A stretch of 64,000 nt of DNA, taken from positions 2,402,930 through 2,466,929 of the forward strand of contig NZ_KZ614146.1 of assembly GCF_002886185.1 (NCBI RefSeq), written 5' to 3'. The notes beneath the pieces were generated by a model that saw nothing but the letters and a program-made list of their open reading frames with translations, did no database searches and was not told the DNA's origin. Of this stretch, positions 55,236 through 63,961 are shown piece by piece (the first letter of the stretch is position 1; every line of letters begins with the position of its first letter). This DNA comes from Salipaludibacillus neizhouensis (GTDB lineage: Bacteria > Bacillota > Bacilli > Bacillales > Salisediminibacteriaceae). The translations under genes and the position numbers were made by a program.

Positions 55236-55727
55236 TTATTGGTCTTTATTTTCATTTTCTTTAAGTTCATTAACATCATTTTGAATTCGCTCTTTTGTAT
55301 CTTCAATTTCTTTTACAACTTGATCTGCCAATTTTTTACCTTCAGTTTTTTCCGTTTCCATAATCTCTTTTACATCCGACGCTAAATCGTCACCCATATC
55401 ACTAGCTTTCTCTGTAACACTAGTTGTTTTGTCAGCAACTCTTTCCCAAGAATCTTTTGCTAACTTAGAAATATTATCTGACTTTTCTTTAGCAAGTTGT
55501 GTCCACTCATCGGATTTCTCTTTAGCAAATTGACTATATTCGGTACCTTTTTCCTTAGCTGCAGTTGAAAACTCTACTGTTAAATCCTTAGCAACTGTTG
55601 CTTTATCATTAATGTCCGACCGTAATTCACTTCCGGACTTGGGAGCTAAAAGCATTGCAGCTGAAGCCCCAACAATACCTCCAATAATAGCACCTATTGC
55701 AAAATCTTTTGTATCCATCTTACTCAT
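55236..55727 (-). CDS. YtxH domain protein (general stress-type)
   Basis: 163 residues. A glycine-rich hydrophobic N terminus (FAIGAIIGGIVGASAAMLLA) with PKSGSELR defines the YtxH family; the rest is a long Lys/Glu/Asp-rich coiled-coil region (VAKDLTVEFSTAAKEKGTEY and on), LEA-like. Often sigma-B controlled in Bacillus. Start 55727 has GGGAGG 9 bp upstream; a second in-frame ATG lies at 55733. Confidence 0.88.
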   Translation of the reverse strand: MSKMDTKDFAIGAIIGGIVGASAAMLLAPKSGSELRSDINDKATVAKDLTVEFSTAAKEKGTEYSQFAKEKSDEWTQLAKEKSDNISKLAKDSWERVADKTTSVTEKASDMGDDLASDVKEIMETEKTEGKKLADQVVKEIEDTKERIQNDVNELKENENKDQ

Positions 55728-55977
55728 AATCATCTTCCTCCCTTAGTTTATATTATGTAATGATTCTAGGCTATATATCTTATTCCTTCTTTTAGAAGGA
55801 AATAAACCTCTAATTTCATACCACTAATTTCCTATGCTCTTCCTTAAACAAAAAAAGACAGTCAAAAAACTTTACTAAATTAGTCACATCTTTATCTATA
55901 ATGACCATTATAATATACTCCTCTGTATTATAATATACTTAGACGAAAGTTTAAATGAAGTGAGGAGTGAATTTGTC

Positions 55978-56442
55978 ATGGTTGAGCAAACTCTCAAAAT
56001 TACTGGCGTCCTTTCAGATCCAACTAGATTTTCAATTTATCAGTTTATCGCTCGTCTTCATTGTGAAGTCACTGTCCAGGAAATTGCTGAAAGTTTTCAT
56101 ATCCATCCAAATGTTGCCCGTCTTCACTTAACCAAGCTGGAAGACGTTAACATGCTAGTATCTTGCACGAAAAAAACTGGCGAAAGTGGTCGTCCAAGCC
56201 GTTCTTATCAACTTTCTGATGAACTAGTCAGTCTACAATTTCCTTACAGAGATTATCAACGATTAGCGGAAATTGCTATCAATTATTTGTCTTCTCTAGG
56301 TGAAGCAGGAGAGAAGGCATTGGTAGACACAGGTCACCGTTTTGGATTTGAAGTTGCACGTGACTTTGTTTTGAGTTTCGATGAAAATATAGATCTAATG
56401 AATACCACAAAAAAATTAATTTCATTGAAAACATTGCCCTAA
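55978..56442 (+). CDS. HTH transcriptional regulator (COG2345/SufR-like), N-terminal part before a frameshift
   Basis: 154 residues from ATG 55978 with GGAG 10 bp upstream. A winged HTH (about 5-85; SDPTRFSIYQFIARLHCEVT, then IHPNVARLHLTKLEDVNML) is followed by the dimer linker (GRPSRSYQLSDE). The reading frame then leaves the family sequence just after a run of seven A at 56408-56414 and ends 28 bp later. The family continues in the -1 frame. It precedes yqgY. Confidence 0.85.
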   Translation: MVEQTLKITGVLSDPTRFSIYQFIARLHCEVTVQEIAESFHIHPNVARLHLTKLEDVNMLVSCTKKTGESGRPSRSYQLSDELVSLQFPYRDYQRLAEIAINYLSSLGEAGEKALVDTGHRFGFEVARDFVLSFDENIDLMNTTKKLISLKTLP

Positions 56443-56687
56443 ATCAAGGCTTGAATCCAGAAATTCATTTTAATGAAGACACGAGTGAACTGGTTTTCCG
56501 GATTTTTAATTGTACTTTTAAGGAGCTAGCGCCTAAAAATAATGCAGTATGCCAAATGCACCATGCACTTATCTATGGTATATTCAGTTATTTTTTCGCA
56601 GATATTCACATTACTGAAAAATCAACTATGCTTGAGAAAAACCAAAAGGCATGTGCGTATACAACTATCATTTTAGACAAACAATAA
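56411..56687 (+). pseudogene. C-terminal part of the same HTH regulator in the -1 frame
   Basis: From the A-run the -1 frame reads KKINFIENIALNQGLNPEIHF and continues to a stop at 56687, including NCTFKELAPKNNAVCQMHHA, the C-terminal Cys/His segment (N-C-P-F..., V-C-x-x-H) of the SufR-like family. No ribosome site or start fits separate translation; the ATG-like codon at 56451 lacks a site. Either a sequencing error, a true lesion, or slippage joins the parts. Confidence 0.75.
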
Positions 56688-56836
56688 AATTATTATAACG
56701 TAAATGTAACTATATATTAAAAGGTTCCCTAAAATTGATTCCTATAGATTGTTTACAAAAAACGATGTTCGATTTATAATAGGGTGAACCTACATACGTT
56801 CATAATAGTTCTATTTGACATAAGGAGGGATAAGTC

Positions 56837-57079
56837 TTGGATCGCATGTTTAGAGTTTTAGGTTTTTGGACTGGTATTTTCGCTGTGCTTTTCATGGTTG
56901 GAGATATGCATTCAGCCGCCATTTTATTTTTTGCACAGACAGGCATATTTGTTGCAGTTAGTTATTTAAAGTTAACAGAAAGAGTTTATATTTACATCTT
57001 CGGTGCGTACTTAACAGTATTTTTTGTTGGTTTTACTTATTACACAACGTTCATTATGCAACCTTCATTTGGACATTAA
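56837..57079 (+). CDS. yqgY: DUF2626 membrane protein YqgY
   Basis: 80 residues with three hydrophobic segments, start TTG 56837 with AGGAGGG 7 bp upstream. Sequence MDRMFRVLGFWTGIFAVLF matches the DUF2626 family (YqgY). Function unknown. CCTCGTCGG-like hairpin and a T-run (57091-57120) follow. Confidence 0.9.
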   Translation: MDRMFRVLGFWTGIFAVLFMVGDMHSAAILFFAQTGIFVAVSYLKLTERVYIYIFGAYLTVFFVGFTYYTTFIMQPSFGH

Positions 57080-57089
57080 GACTTCCTGA

Positions 57090-57120
57090 ACCTCGTCGGA
57101 TGACCCGAACGGGGTTTTAT
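57090..57120 (+). terminator. Terminator of yqgY
   Basis: AACCTCGTC, GGATGACC, GAACGGGGTTTTATTTT: an imperfect stem (ACCTCGTcGG/CCgAACGGGGT) with a T-rich tail, between yqgY and the convergent methyltransferase. Confidence 0.55.
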
Positions 57121-57121
57121 T

Positions 57122-58258
57122 TTATTCTTCTATTTTATAAGAATCTTGTTTATTCAAAGCATAATCGAGCTGTTTCTCCAATCCTTTCTCTTGAATATTT
57201 ACCTGAAAAGCTGCACTAATCCCTCCAGGGTGGACAAATGCTTGAATAGCTTGATTTCTTTTAAATTGATCTGAAAAAGGATTTAATGTTCCATCAGCTG
57301 AAGTTTCTAGCAAAGAAAAGAGGCCTGCTTTAACTAGAAACTTATCTTGTCTCACATGCATCACTTCAGTTAATCCCACCTCCTCAGTAATCAGTCGGAA
57401 AGCATCCCACTGAACATGAGAAGTGATATCCATTTCACCCGGATTTTCCAAAGGGTTCCGGACCATCTTATGTTGTTTATATCCCCTGATAGAACCATCC
57501 TTTCTTTCTGGAAGCAGTAATTCACTGTTCTCATATCCATAATCCACTGTAAAAATTACTCCTTTGCGGAGCCAACTAGCTATTTTTTCTATCCACGTTT
57601 TCATCACCAGATTTATTTCCGTCCGGTAGTATTCAGGCAGTTGGGGACCGTATCTATCTATCCAATGAAGTATTTGTGGATTTTCACAAATTATTTCCTT
57701 CTCTACAAGCGCTCCATCTTCATTTAATTCAACTTGAATCTCATACAAGGATTGTCTTGTTTGCTTAATCAAATGAATAGGCATGGCATCAAGAAACTCA
57801 TTAGAGAAAATAATCCCTTGGAAACTAGTAAACTCACTCAGCATCTGTTCCATCGAGGCGAATATTTTCACGCTATCCGGGAATTGTGCTAATTGTTGTC
57901 TTAAAATTTCACGATGATAACTACTAGATTCAACGATTAGATAAGTAACATCTTCTAGGGAGTTATCTTTAATATAAGTTAATGTATTGCGAGCAAAGGA
58001 ACCGTCTCCGGCTCCGAACTCACAAATGGCTAAAGGCAGTTTTTCTTTTTCCACTATGTCCAGAAATGTCATTGCAAATGATTGAGAAAAAACTGGATGC
58101 ACATGATTACTTGTATAAAAGTCTCCATATTTCCCTAGTTTAATTCTATTATTCGAATAATATCCCACGTCTCGATCGTAAAGTGCTACACTCATAAATT
58201 TAGCATAGGTCCATGGAGGCGATGAAAAACTTTCTAACTTCTGTATGAATTTAGTCAT
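57122..58258 (-). CDS. MidA/NDUFAF7-type SAM-dependent methyltransferase (COG1565)
   Basis: 378 residues. The family entry motif YDRDVGYYSNNRIKLGKYGD and FYTSNHVHPVFSQSFA lie near 28-62, and the SAM loop ICEFGAGDGSFARNTL near 98-113; later FSNEFLDAMPIHL and TVDYGY are also typical. Human NDUFAF7 dimethylates an arginine of complex I; the bacterial substrate is unknown. GGGGG lies 7 bp before ATG. Confidence 0.9.
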   Translation of the reverse strand: MTKFIQKLESFSSPPWTYAKFMSVALYDRDVGYYSNNRIKLGKYGDFYTSNHVHPVFSQSFAMTFLDIVEKEKLPLAICEFGAGDGSFARNTLTYIKDNSLEDVTYLIVESSSYHREILRQQLAQFPDSVKIFASMEQMLSEFTSFQGIIFSNEFLDAMPIHLIKQTRQSLYEIQVELNEDGALVEKEIICENPQILHWIDRYGPQLPEYYRTEINLVMKTWIEKIASWLRKGVIFTVDYGYENSELLLPERKDGSIRGYKQHKMVRNPLENPGEMDITSHVQWDAFRLITEEVGLTEVMHVRQDKFLVKAGLFSLLETSADGTLNPFSDQFKRNQAIQAFVHPGGISAAFQVNIQEKGLEKQLDYALNKQDSYKIEE

Positions 58259-58361
58259 TTAAAAGCCCCCTACTACATTATTTAGCCTTGATATGGTATT
58301 GAAGCTTTAAATGAAAAACCAGTTTTTTTAGTCTTATGATCAGTCGGTTCCGCTTTTCTAC

Positions 58362-59003
58362 CTACCAACCGAATCCGTTAATAAAAGGGTTTGTTTCTTT
58401 TTCTTCAGTAATTGTTGTTTCGGGACCATGCCCGTTTGCTACGATTGTATCGTCAGGTAGTGTTAGCATTTTGTCGCGAATAGTTTCCATCAACACGTCA
58501 TGACTCCCTCCTGGAAGATCGGTTCTGCCAACACCTCCACGGAACAATACGTCCCCTGAAAAAATTATCTTTTCCTTTGGAAAGTAAAAAGATACACTTC
58601 CAGGAGAGTGACCTGGAGTTTCCAAAAGTTCACACTTAAAACTGCCAATCTCTAATATACCTTGTTTCATAAATGTTTTTTCAGCTTTATTGGCGACTAC
58701 TGACTCTATTCCTTGAAACAATCCCGATCCATTAAGTTCAGGTTGTGAAAGCCATTCTTTTTCTTTCTCATGAACGTATACAGGGCATTTATATTTCTCA
58801 CGTACTGCTTCTACTCCTCCAATATGATCAAAATGAGCATGAGTTAACAATATCGCTAGGATAGTTAAGTCTTCCTCTGCCAGCAATGTGAATAACTTGT
58901 CCTCATCCCCACCTGGATCAATCATTAAAGCTTCCTTAGATTCATTGTAAATGACAAAGCCATTTGTTTGTAAAGGTCCTAATGAGATACGTTTCCAGTT
59001 CAT
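58362..59003 (-). CDS. yqgX: Metallo-beta-lactamase fold hydrolase YqgX (glyoxalase II-like)
   Basis: 213 residues with the di-zinc motif HAHFDH at 55-60, a distal His in ETPGHSPGS, the Asp of FSGDVLFRGGVGR and a C-terminal GHGPETT. Likely thioester hydrolase of the glyoxalase II type; substrate not certain. GAAGGGG upstream. It is on the minus strand opposite yqgW; the 288 bp between them show only a probable plus-strand promoter area. Confidence 0.93.
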   Translation of the reverse strand: MNWKRISLGPLQTNGFVIYNESKEALMIDPGGDEDKLFTLLAEEDLTILAILLTHAHFDHIGGVEAVREKYKCPVYVHEKEKEWLSQPELNGSGLFQGIESVVANKAEKTFMKQGILEIGSFKCELLETPGHSPGSVSFYFPKEKIIFSGDVLFRGGVGRTDLPGGSHDVLMETIRDKMLTLPDDTIVANGHGPETTITEEKETNPFINGFGW

Positions 59004-59291
59004 GTATTATTTCCCCTTCCAATATTATATCTTCTTATTGTACTACGTTATTATATCCGTTTAAAAGCAGTCTTCCGACAGGGAAGAACTAAAGAATTAA
59101 AAGTAGTCTTCTTACTTTTACGATTCCCTCAATTTTATCAGTGTATTTCTTTCATATACTCGACAAATTCATAAAAAAAAAGTAAAATATAAGTGAACTT
59201 ATGTTTGTGAAGCGAAGAATAGGTAACAGGATAAAATGGATCAATTCTACATAAGATATTCCATATTTATTACGTTAAAGGAGGAAAAAAG

Positions 59292-59471
59292 ATGGTATTA
59301 GGAATTATCACTCTTTTAGTTGCGATATTTTCTTTATTGGGATTAATAAGCCAATTAAAAGTTAAAAACTTTTTCGGTGTCGGATTTGCAGCAATTTCAT
59401 TCGCTGTTTTTGGTTGGTTCTCTGTTCGAACACTCATTTCAGTGATTATCAGTAGTGGCGGAACAGTTTAA
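59292..59471 (+). CDS. yqgW: DUF2759 membrane protein YqgW
   Basis: 59 residues with two hydrophobic helices (3-19 and 28-53). ATG 59292 with AAAGGAGG 9 bp upstream. Size, composition and place between yqgX and yqgV match YqgW (DUF2759). Followed by a terminator. Confidence 0.82.
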   Translation: MVLGIITLLVAIFSLLGLISQLKVKNFFGVGFAAISFAVFGWFSVRTLISVIISSGGTV

Positions 59472-59487
59472 TCCGAAACTTATACTC

Positions 59488-59529
59488 AAAAACCGAGCAT
59501 TCGGGCATTTGCCAGAAGCTCGGTTTTTA
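59488..59529 (+). terminator. Terminator of yqgW
   Basis: AAAACCGAGC pairs with GCTCGGTTTT around a 19-base loop that has its own small stem (TCGGGCAT); T-run follows. Confidence 0.88.
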
Positions 59530-59534
59530 TTTAT

Positions 59535-59585
59535 TGCCTCGCGGAAAGCGTCCTTCTCGAGCAGATTCGAGTTTAAAACAAAGCC
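59535..59585. repeat. Small fragment of dispersed repeat
   Basis: GCCTCGCGGAAAGCGTCC then TTCTCGAGCAGA repeats the GGAAAGCGTCC core of the 26.7-kb element and the TCGAGC of the 37.2-kb element. Only about 50 bp remain. Confidence 0.4.
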
Positions 59586-59620
59586 ACCTATAAAAAGAAT
59601 TCCTACGTTCTAATACTCCT

Positions 59621-59929
59621 TTATTCCTCTCTTTTTTCATTAACCGAAGCTATTTTACCTTGCATAGAGGAAGGTTTATCTCGTCTTTCGTCTATCCTTA
59701 TATTCACCGCAACTCGTTGATGCCCCATGCTAAAAGGAACCTCTTGAATTTCTTGCAAAATCTGAAATATATCCTTCGTCTCCCCTTCAATAATTGTACT
59801 CATCGAAGTTAATTCATATTTAATAGGTAAAGACGTCTCTTCTAACAGTTGCTGAATCTTAGCAACAACATCTGACATACTTGTTGATTTTGAGCCCAAG
59901 GGCATAATCGTCACATCTGCAATAGCCAT
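59621..59929 (-). CDS. yqgV: MTH1187 family thiamine-binding protein YqgV (also C-terminal part of a fused frame)
   Basis: 102 residues from an internal ATG at 59929 with AAAGGAGA 8 bp upstream, so independent translation is likely. The sequence MAIADVTIMPLGSKSTSMSD, YELTSMSTIIEGET and NIRIDERRDKPSS matches YqgV/MTH1187, a ferredoxin-like fold that binds thiamine or HMP in relatives. The frame is continuous with the upstream membrane protein gene, with no stop between them. Confidence 0.85.
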   Translation of the reverse strand: MAIADVTIMPLGSKSTSMSDVVAKIQQLLEETSLPIKYELTSMSTIIEGETKDIFQILQEIQEVPFSMGHQRVAVNIRIDERRDKPSSMQGKIASVNEKREE

Positions 59930-60673
59930 TTTCTTCTCTCCTTTCTTCGTTTTCCTTAGTCGTAATTTTCCAGGGAATTCTTTCATAGCTAATCTTCGAT
60001 AAGAGCGTATCGCGGTTTTTACATGCTTTTCTTCTGGTTGTTCCGTTGTAATATTTCTTTGAAGCCAATAGGACATTTTCAGAAAGAATCGATGTACTTT
60101 CATTTCCCTTGTCCTATTAAGCCAGTATGTTGCGAACGGAAACACGACAAGAGCCGAGACCGTTCCCCATTGCAAAACGTCGGGAACGCTAATAAGCTTT
60201 AATCCTACGGTTAAACAAGGGACTAGCAGGAAGAAAAGTAAAATACCATTAGTAGAGCAAAATCTATTCGTTATTGTTGCCTCAGTAATTTCTTTTCGTT
60301 TTCTTACCGAAATAACACCATTATAGCTAAACACTTTGTGTTCAGCTCCATGATATTTTTTCAATTCTTTAGGAAACCAAAAATGTGTTCCTAATAAAAA
60401 ATAGATTAAACTATAGACTGGTAAACCATATACTCTGTCCATTCCAAATGCATTCATTACATAAGGAAGAATAATTAAAAGTCCCCACAAAAAGAAACAT
60501 ATATGATACCAAACAGGCATTGCTTTAAAGACCAACCAGCTAATGTACAACATATTTTTAGGCGAAGCAGGCTTTATCCATGTTTCTATTTTTTCTTTAT
60601 GATCATACGAACAAGCAATATATTTATTTCCAATAAATATTATTCCTTTTTGAAACGACAGTCCCTTAACCAT
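59621..60673 (-). CDS. DUF1385-like membrane protein fused in frame to YqgV
   Basis: One uninterrupted frame of 350 codons. Residues 1-248 have four to five hydrophobic segments and the core YHGAEHKVFSYNG near 106-118 with NRFCSTNGILLFFLL behind it, a decayed form of DUF1385 (YHGAEHKT...HPRCGTSFL). The N-terminal GGQAVIEGVMM of DUF1385 is missing. Residues 249-350 are YqgV. GGAG lies 12 bp before ATG 60673. Either a real two-domain protein, or two genes after loss of the first stop codon, with the internal site giving YqgV separately. Confidence 0.75.
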   Translation of the reverse strand: MVKGLSFQKGIIFIGNKYIACSYDHKEKIETWIKPASPKNMLYISWLVFKAMPVWYHICFFLWGLLIILPYVMNAFGMDRVYGLPVYSLIYFLLGTHFWFPKELKKYHGAEHKVFSYNGVISVRKRKEITEATITNRFCSTNGILLFFLLVPCLTVGLKLISVPDVLQWGTVSALVVFPFATYWLNRTREMKVHRFFLKMSYWLQRNITTEQPEEKHVKTAIRSYRRLAMKEFPGKLRLRKTKKGEKKMAIADVTIMPLGSKSTSMSDVVAKIQQLLEETSLPIKYELTSMSTIIEGETKDIFQILQEIQEVPFSMGHQRVAVNIRIDERRDKPSSMQGKIASVNEKREE

Positions 60674-60706
60674 TTAAAAATGAGACTCCTTTCGTAAAGC
60701 CACATT

Positions 60707-61276
60707 TTATAAATTACCTATTACGGACCAATAGCTTTGTATTTGCTCATCTATAAAACGGTCTTCCATGTTTATGCCATTATCTTCGTTAATCGTATGT
60801 TCCTCCCATGTATGGTAGTACCTCCACCGTAACTCAGTTGCTACATTTACATATTCAGGGAAGTGTAAAGTAACTTGCCCGGACGGACCTAAAATTTGTT
60901 CGTCTTGCATTTCATTTGGAATGGGTATAACAATTCCTTTATCAGATAAAAAAAACTCGGTACTTTCGTAAACAATTTGATTACCTTGCCATAAACTAAC
61001 TTCAATTCTTTCTATGACAGAGTTCAAGTTTTTTTCTCCTTCACTTAAAAACAATTCAATATAATCGTTTCCTTGAATTCCTTCTTCAGGAAAGTCTCCC
61101 CATTGCCAGTTAACCTCAACTGTATTTTCATTCATTTCAGTTGCTGTTATAGTGATTAACTGTTGTAAATCTTCATTTGTAATACTTTCCTTTTGAGAAA
61201 TGCTCATATAACCAAACAAAAAAAGACCAATCATCACGACAACAGGCAGGATAATTACAATTGCATTCCCTTTCAT
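60707..61276 (-). CDS. Membrane-anchored hypothetical protein, 189 aa
   Basis: Not recognised. One N-terminal membrane helix (6-26) is followed by an extracellular, acidic, beta-rich domain (TVEVNWQWGDFP, IERIEVSLWQGNQIVY, GQVTLHFPEYVNV). No catalytic motif seen. GGAAG precedes the ATG. It is 33 bp upstream of the DUF1385-like gene and probably co-transcribed with it. Confidence 0.78.
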   Translation of the reverse strand: MKGNAIVIILPVVVMIGLFLFGYMSISQKESITNEDLQQLITITATEMNENTVEVNWQWGDFPEEGIQGNDYIELFLSEGEKNLNSVIERIEVSLWQGNQIVYESTEFFLSDKGIVIPIPNEMQDEQILGPSGQVTLHFPEYVNVATELRWRYYHTWEEHTINEDNGINMEDRFIDEQIQSYWSVIGNL

Positions 61277-61592
61277 TTCAAACTTCCTTTCTTGATCTCC
61301 TAAAATGATAAGTTGCGTAAGAGTTGTTTAACACTTAAGAATAACGCATAGCGTTTTTATTGTACGTAAATCTATTATAAATCCCCTCATCTGTCTAAGC
61401 AACTTCACGAAGTAGAGTATTCATTTAATTTTGATCTCCATTTGCATATAATACTTTAAAATTCTTAACTCTCAAGTTAAAGAAGGTTGTGATACAAAGT
61501 GGTTTTTAACTTTGTATCACAACCTCTTAATCAACCATTAACCAACTAATAGTTAGATGTTTTAAAGTTATTATTAAGGTTTATATACTAAT
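61277..61592. other. Intergenic region with a 17-bp hairpin
   Basis: The 316 bp between glcK and the 189-aa gene hold one strong stem: AGGTTGTGATACAAAGT (61484-61500) and ACTTTGTATCACAACCT (61509-61525), 8-base loop. The T-rich tail is weak on both sides, so it may end glcK transcription poorly or protect an RNA end. No gene is seen. Confidence 0.7.
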
Positions 61593-62561
61593 TTAGTGAG
61601 CACTTTTTTGTTTCGCAAGCCATGCCGCTCCAATTACTCCTGCATCATTTCCTAGAGTTGCAATCTTTATTGTGGTAGATTTTGCGATAAGTGGAATCGC
61701 ATATTTATCAAAGGACTGCCTTATGTAATTAACTAATAGTGTACCGGCTCTCGATACACCTCCACCAATCACAATTATTTCCGGATTAAGAGCATTTGCT
61801 AAATTAGCCATTGCAAACCCTAAATGTTCTGTCGAATCCCTCACGATACTTAGTGACAGCTCATCACCTTGATTCGCTCCATCAAACACATCTTTCGCAG
61901 AGACGTTTCCATGTTCATCTAAGATACGTTTTAAATATCCTTGAGGCTTTGTATGCACTGATTCCATTGCCAGCCTCGCAATACCTGTCGCAGAAGCGAC
62001 CGTTTCCAGACAACCTGTTTTTCCACAATTGCAAGAAGCCCCGCCACTTTTTACTGAAGTGATATGACCAATCTCTCCAGCCATTCCTATTTCTCCATGA
62101 ACAATCTCTCCGCCAGCAATAACACCGCCTCCTACTCCTGTCCCGAGTGTAATTGCTAACAGATTATCTGCTCCGTTTCCAGCACCTTTCCACTTTTCCC
62201 CGGCGGCTGCGACATTCGCATCATTATCTATCACTGCTGGTAGTTGCAACCGATCTTCTAATTCCTTTTGAATAGGATAGTTCTTCCATCCCAAGTTGAC
62301 AGCCTCAATGATAACTCCATTTTCTACATCTATATAACCTGGCGCACCAACGCCAACAGCAAGAAGTTGACTTTTCTTAAATCCAAGTTCCTTGGCCTGA
62401 GTTAAAATTGATTCAGAGACATCACGTAAAATATATTTTCCTGCCTCTTCACGAGCCGTTTTTATCTCCCACTTATGTTGAATTGTCCCTATTTCATCAA
62501 TAAATGCCAACTTAACTGTTGTTCCACCAATGTCTACTCCCACGAATACATTTTTATTCAT
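61593..62561 (-). CDS. glcK: Glucokinase, ROK family
   Basis: ATP-dependent phosphorylation of glucose. The 322-residue protein begins MNKNVFVGVDIGGTTVK (phosphate 1 motif), has LGTGVGGGVIAGGEI, and the ROK zinc site CNCGKTGCLETVAS near 175-188. GGGVSRAG follows. The ATG at 62561 has AAGG 9 bp upstream; two earlier in-frame starts do not fit. yqgQ lies upstream. Confidence 0.95.
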   Translation of the reverse strand: MNKNVFVGVDIGGTTVKLAFIDEIGTIQHKWEIKTAREEAGKYILRDVSESILTQAKELGFKKSQLLAVGVGAPGYIDVENGVIIEAVNLGWKNYPIQKELEDRLQLPAVIDNDANVAAAGEKWKGAGNGADNLLAITLGTGVGGGVIAGGEIVHGEIGMAGEIGHITSVKSGGASCNCGKTGCLETVASATGIARLAMESVHTKPQGYLKRILDEHGNVSAKDVFDGANQGDELSLSIVRDSTEHLGFAMANLANALNPEIIVIGGGVSRAGTLLVNYIRQSFDKYAIPLIAKSTTIKIATLGNDAGVIGAAWLAKQKSAH

Positions 62562-62641
62562 TTCAATCATCCTTTTTAACATTTTTACAAAAGATAGTTC
62601 TTATTTATCGGACTATAAAAAAAGAAGTTGGCCAGGAGACC

Positions 62642-62821
62642 TTAATGTCTTTCTTTTCGAATAACTAATAAAGCCTTTATAAAGAAATCTTTCTCTATCA
62701 TCCCAAGTCTGTTTAATTCTTTTATTTCTTCTTCCATTAAATCTAAATCTGCTTGGCGGTCTCCTGTGTAAATAAACGTCTGATACGTCTTCAAAAACTG
62801 CAGTAACTCAAAGTAGGTCAT
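62642..62821 (-). CDS. yqgQ: YqgQ family protein
   Basis: 59 residues; MTYFELLQFLKTYQTFIYTG then DLMEEEIKELNRLGMI matches YqgQ, a small helical protein found just before glcK in Bacilli. ATG 62821 with GGAG 8 bp upstream is chosen; the frame reaches 62848. Function unknown. Confidence 0.9.
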   Translation of the reverse strand: MTYFELLQFLKTYQTFIYTGDRQADLDLMEEEIKELNRLGMIEKDFFIKALLVIRKERH

Positions 62822-62869
62822 TAAAAGATCTCCTTTTACCATGTCCAAACGTTATTTTCACTTTTCTTA

Positions 62870-63382
62870 TTATACCAGTTTTAGAAAAGCAAGGACGATA
62901 AAAAGAAAAATAGGAACGAAATGAATCAGTTTTAGAAAACGAAAATGAATGAGTAATTTATTCATAAGGATAAATCCAGCAAACATGCCTCCTGCAGCCC
63001 ATGGAATAACCAATAACAAAAACCATGCTGAAAAGCCATATGCAGCAAATTCAATCCCTAAAAGAAGATAAAAAAGAGAAATGATAATCCAGTGTTGGTG
63101 TCCTTGGTAAGGAAAATAACCAAAGGATGGGTGATACGCTTTAAAGAAATAGACAATAACCAATAATACAAATAAAAACAAACCAATTTTCATAAAGAAA
63201 ATTGGTAACCAGTAAAAAAACGCTGCTCCAATAATAATTCCAATTATTAAAGGTAAAATAGTAATAGTCAAAAGAAAAATATAAATAAAAGGAAAGGAAA
63301 GTCTTGCGTTTAAAGCAGGCATCGTCCCAATTGATAGCCCTGCAAGAAAAATACCTGTCATTACAATTAAAAAATTCATCAT
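62870..63382 (-). CDS. Polytopic membrane protein, 170 aa, unrecognised
   Basis: About six hydrophobic segments covering most of the protein; no conserved catalytic motif seen, and none of the rhomboid GASG/H residues of YqgP, which occupies this place in B. subtilis. ATG 63382 has GGAGGTG 7 bp upstream; the frame extends to 63439 but not with a site. Possibly a small-molecule transporter or an uncharacterised DUF. Confidence 0.75.
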   Translation of the reverse strand: MMNFLIVMTGIFLAGLSIGTMPALNARLSFPFIYIFLLTITILPLIIGIIIGAAFFYWLPIFFMKIGLFLFVLLVIVYFFKAYHPSFGYFPYQGHQHWIIISLFYLLLGIEFAAYGFSAWFLLLVIPWAAGGMFAGFILMNKLLIHFRFLKLIHFVPIFLFIVLAFLKLV

Positions 63383-63530
63383 TCTGTAACACCTCCTCTG
63401 GAAAGGATATGAAAAGAAGATGAATTTAAGGACAAACAATTGAGTTGTTGAACAACCTTTCCGTTGGTATACTTACAACTACAGTAAATTAATTTTTTGT
63501 GATGATTTCTGACAGAAAGAGGGAAATAGA

Positions 63531-63923
63531 ATGGCTAATGATAAATTAGATGAAATTCTAAAACAAGGTATTTACGGGAAACCTGAAATTCGACCCGAGG
63601 AACGCAAACTATTTTTAACTACAATTGCAGAAAGAATTTATCTTTATTTAACACATTCACAAGTGAGACATCAGGGATTCTATCCAGAAGCTGAAAAGAT
63701 AATGAAAGAGAAAAAGAATGCTCATTTATATTTAAATGGTCGGTTGAGTTACCAGTTTTACAGTAATTATATTCAATTGGCAAATAAACACTCTATTCCT
63801 TTCACCATTATCAATGACGGTCACGATACACCAGTAGGAATTGTTCTAGCAGCTGATCATGCGATAAATCAAGAAAGTAATATGTTTATTGACGACGAGT
63901 TGTATCAAGATGATATGAAATAA
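63531..63923 (+). CDS. yueI: YueI family protein (DUF1694)
   Basis: 130 residues. LKQGIYGKPEIRPEERKLFL and the central QLANKHSIPFTIINDG match the YueI family; predicted alpha/beta fold, function unknown. AGAGGGAAAT before ATG 63531. Single-gene unit with a perfect terminator. Confidence 0.9.
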   Translation: MANDKLDEILKQGIYGKPEIRPEERKLFLTTIAERIYLYLTHSQVRHQGFYPEAEKIMKEKKNAHLYLNGRLSYQFYSNYIQLANKHSIPFTIINDGHDTPVGIVLAADHAINQESNMFIDDELYQDDMK

Positions 63924-63952
63924 GATCGGGCATTCGCCCGATCTTATTTTTT
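63922..63952 (+). terminator. Terminator of yueI
   Basis: AAGATCGGGC, loop ATTC, GCCCGATCTT, then ATTTTTTC. 10-bp perfect stem starting at the stop codon. Confidence 0.92.
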
Positions 63953-63961
63953 CTTTCTATT

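Noticed and set aside
62613-62641. Terminator after yqgQ
   Set aside because: Only a 4-5 bp imperfect stem before the T-run; too weak to list as a feature.
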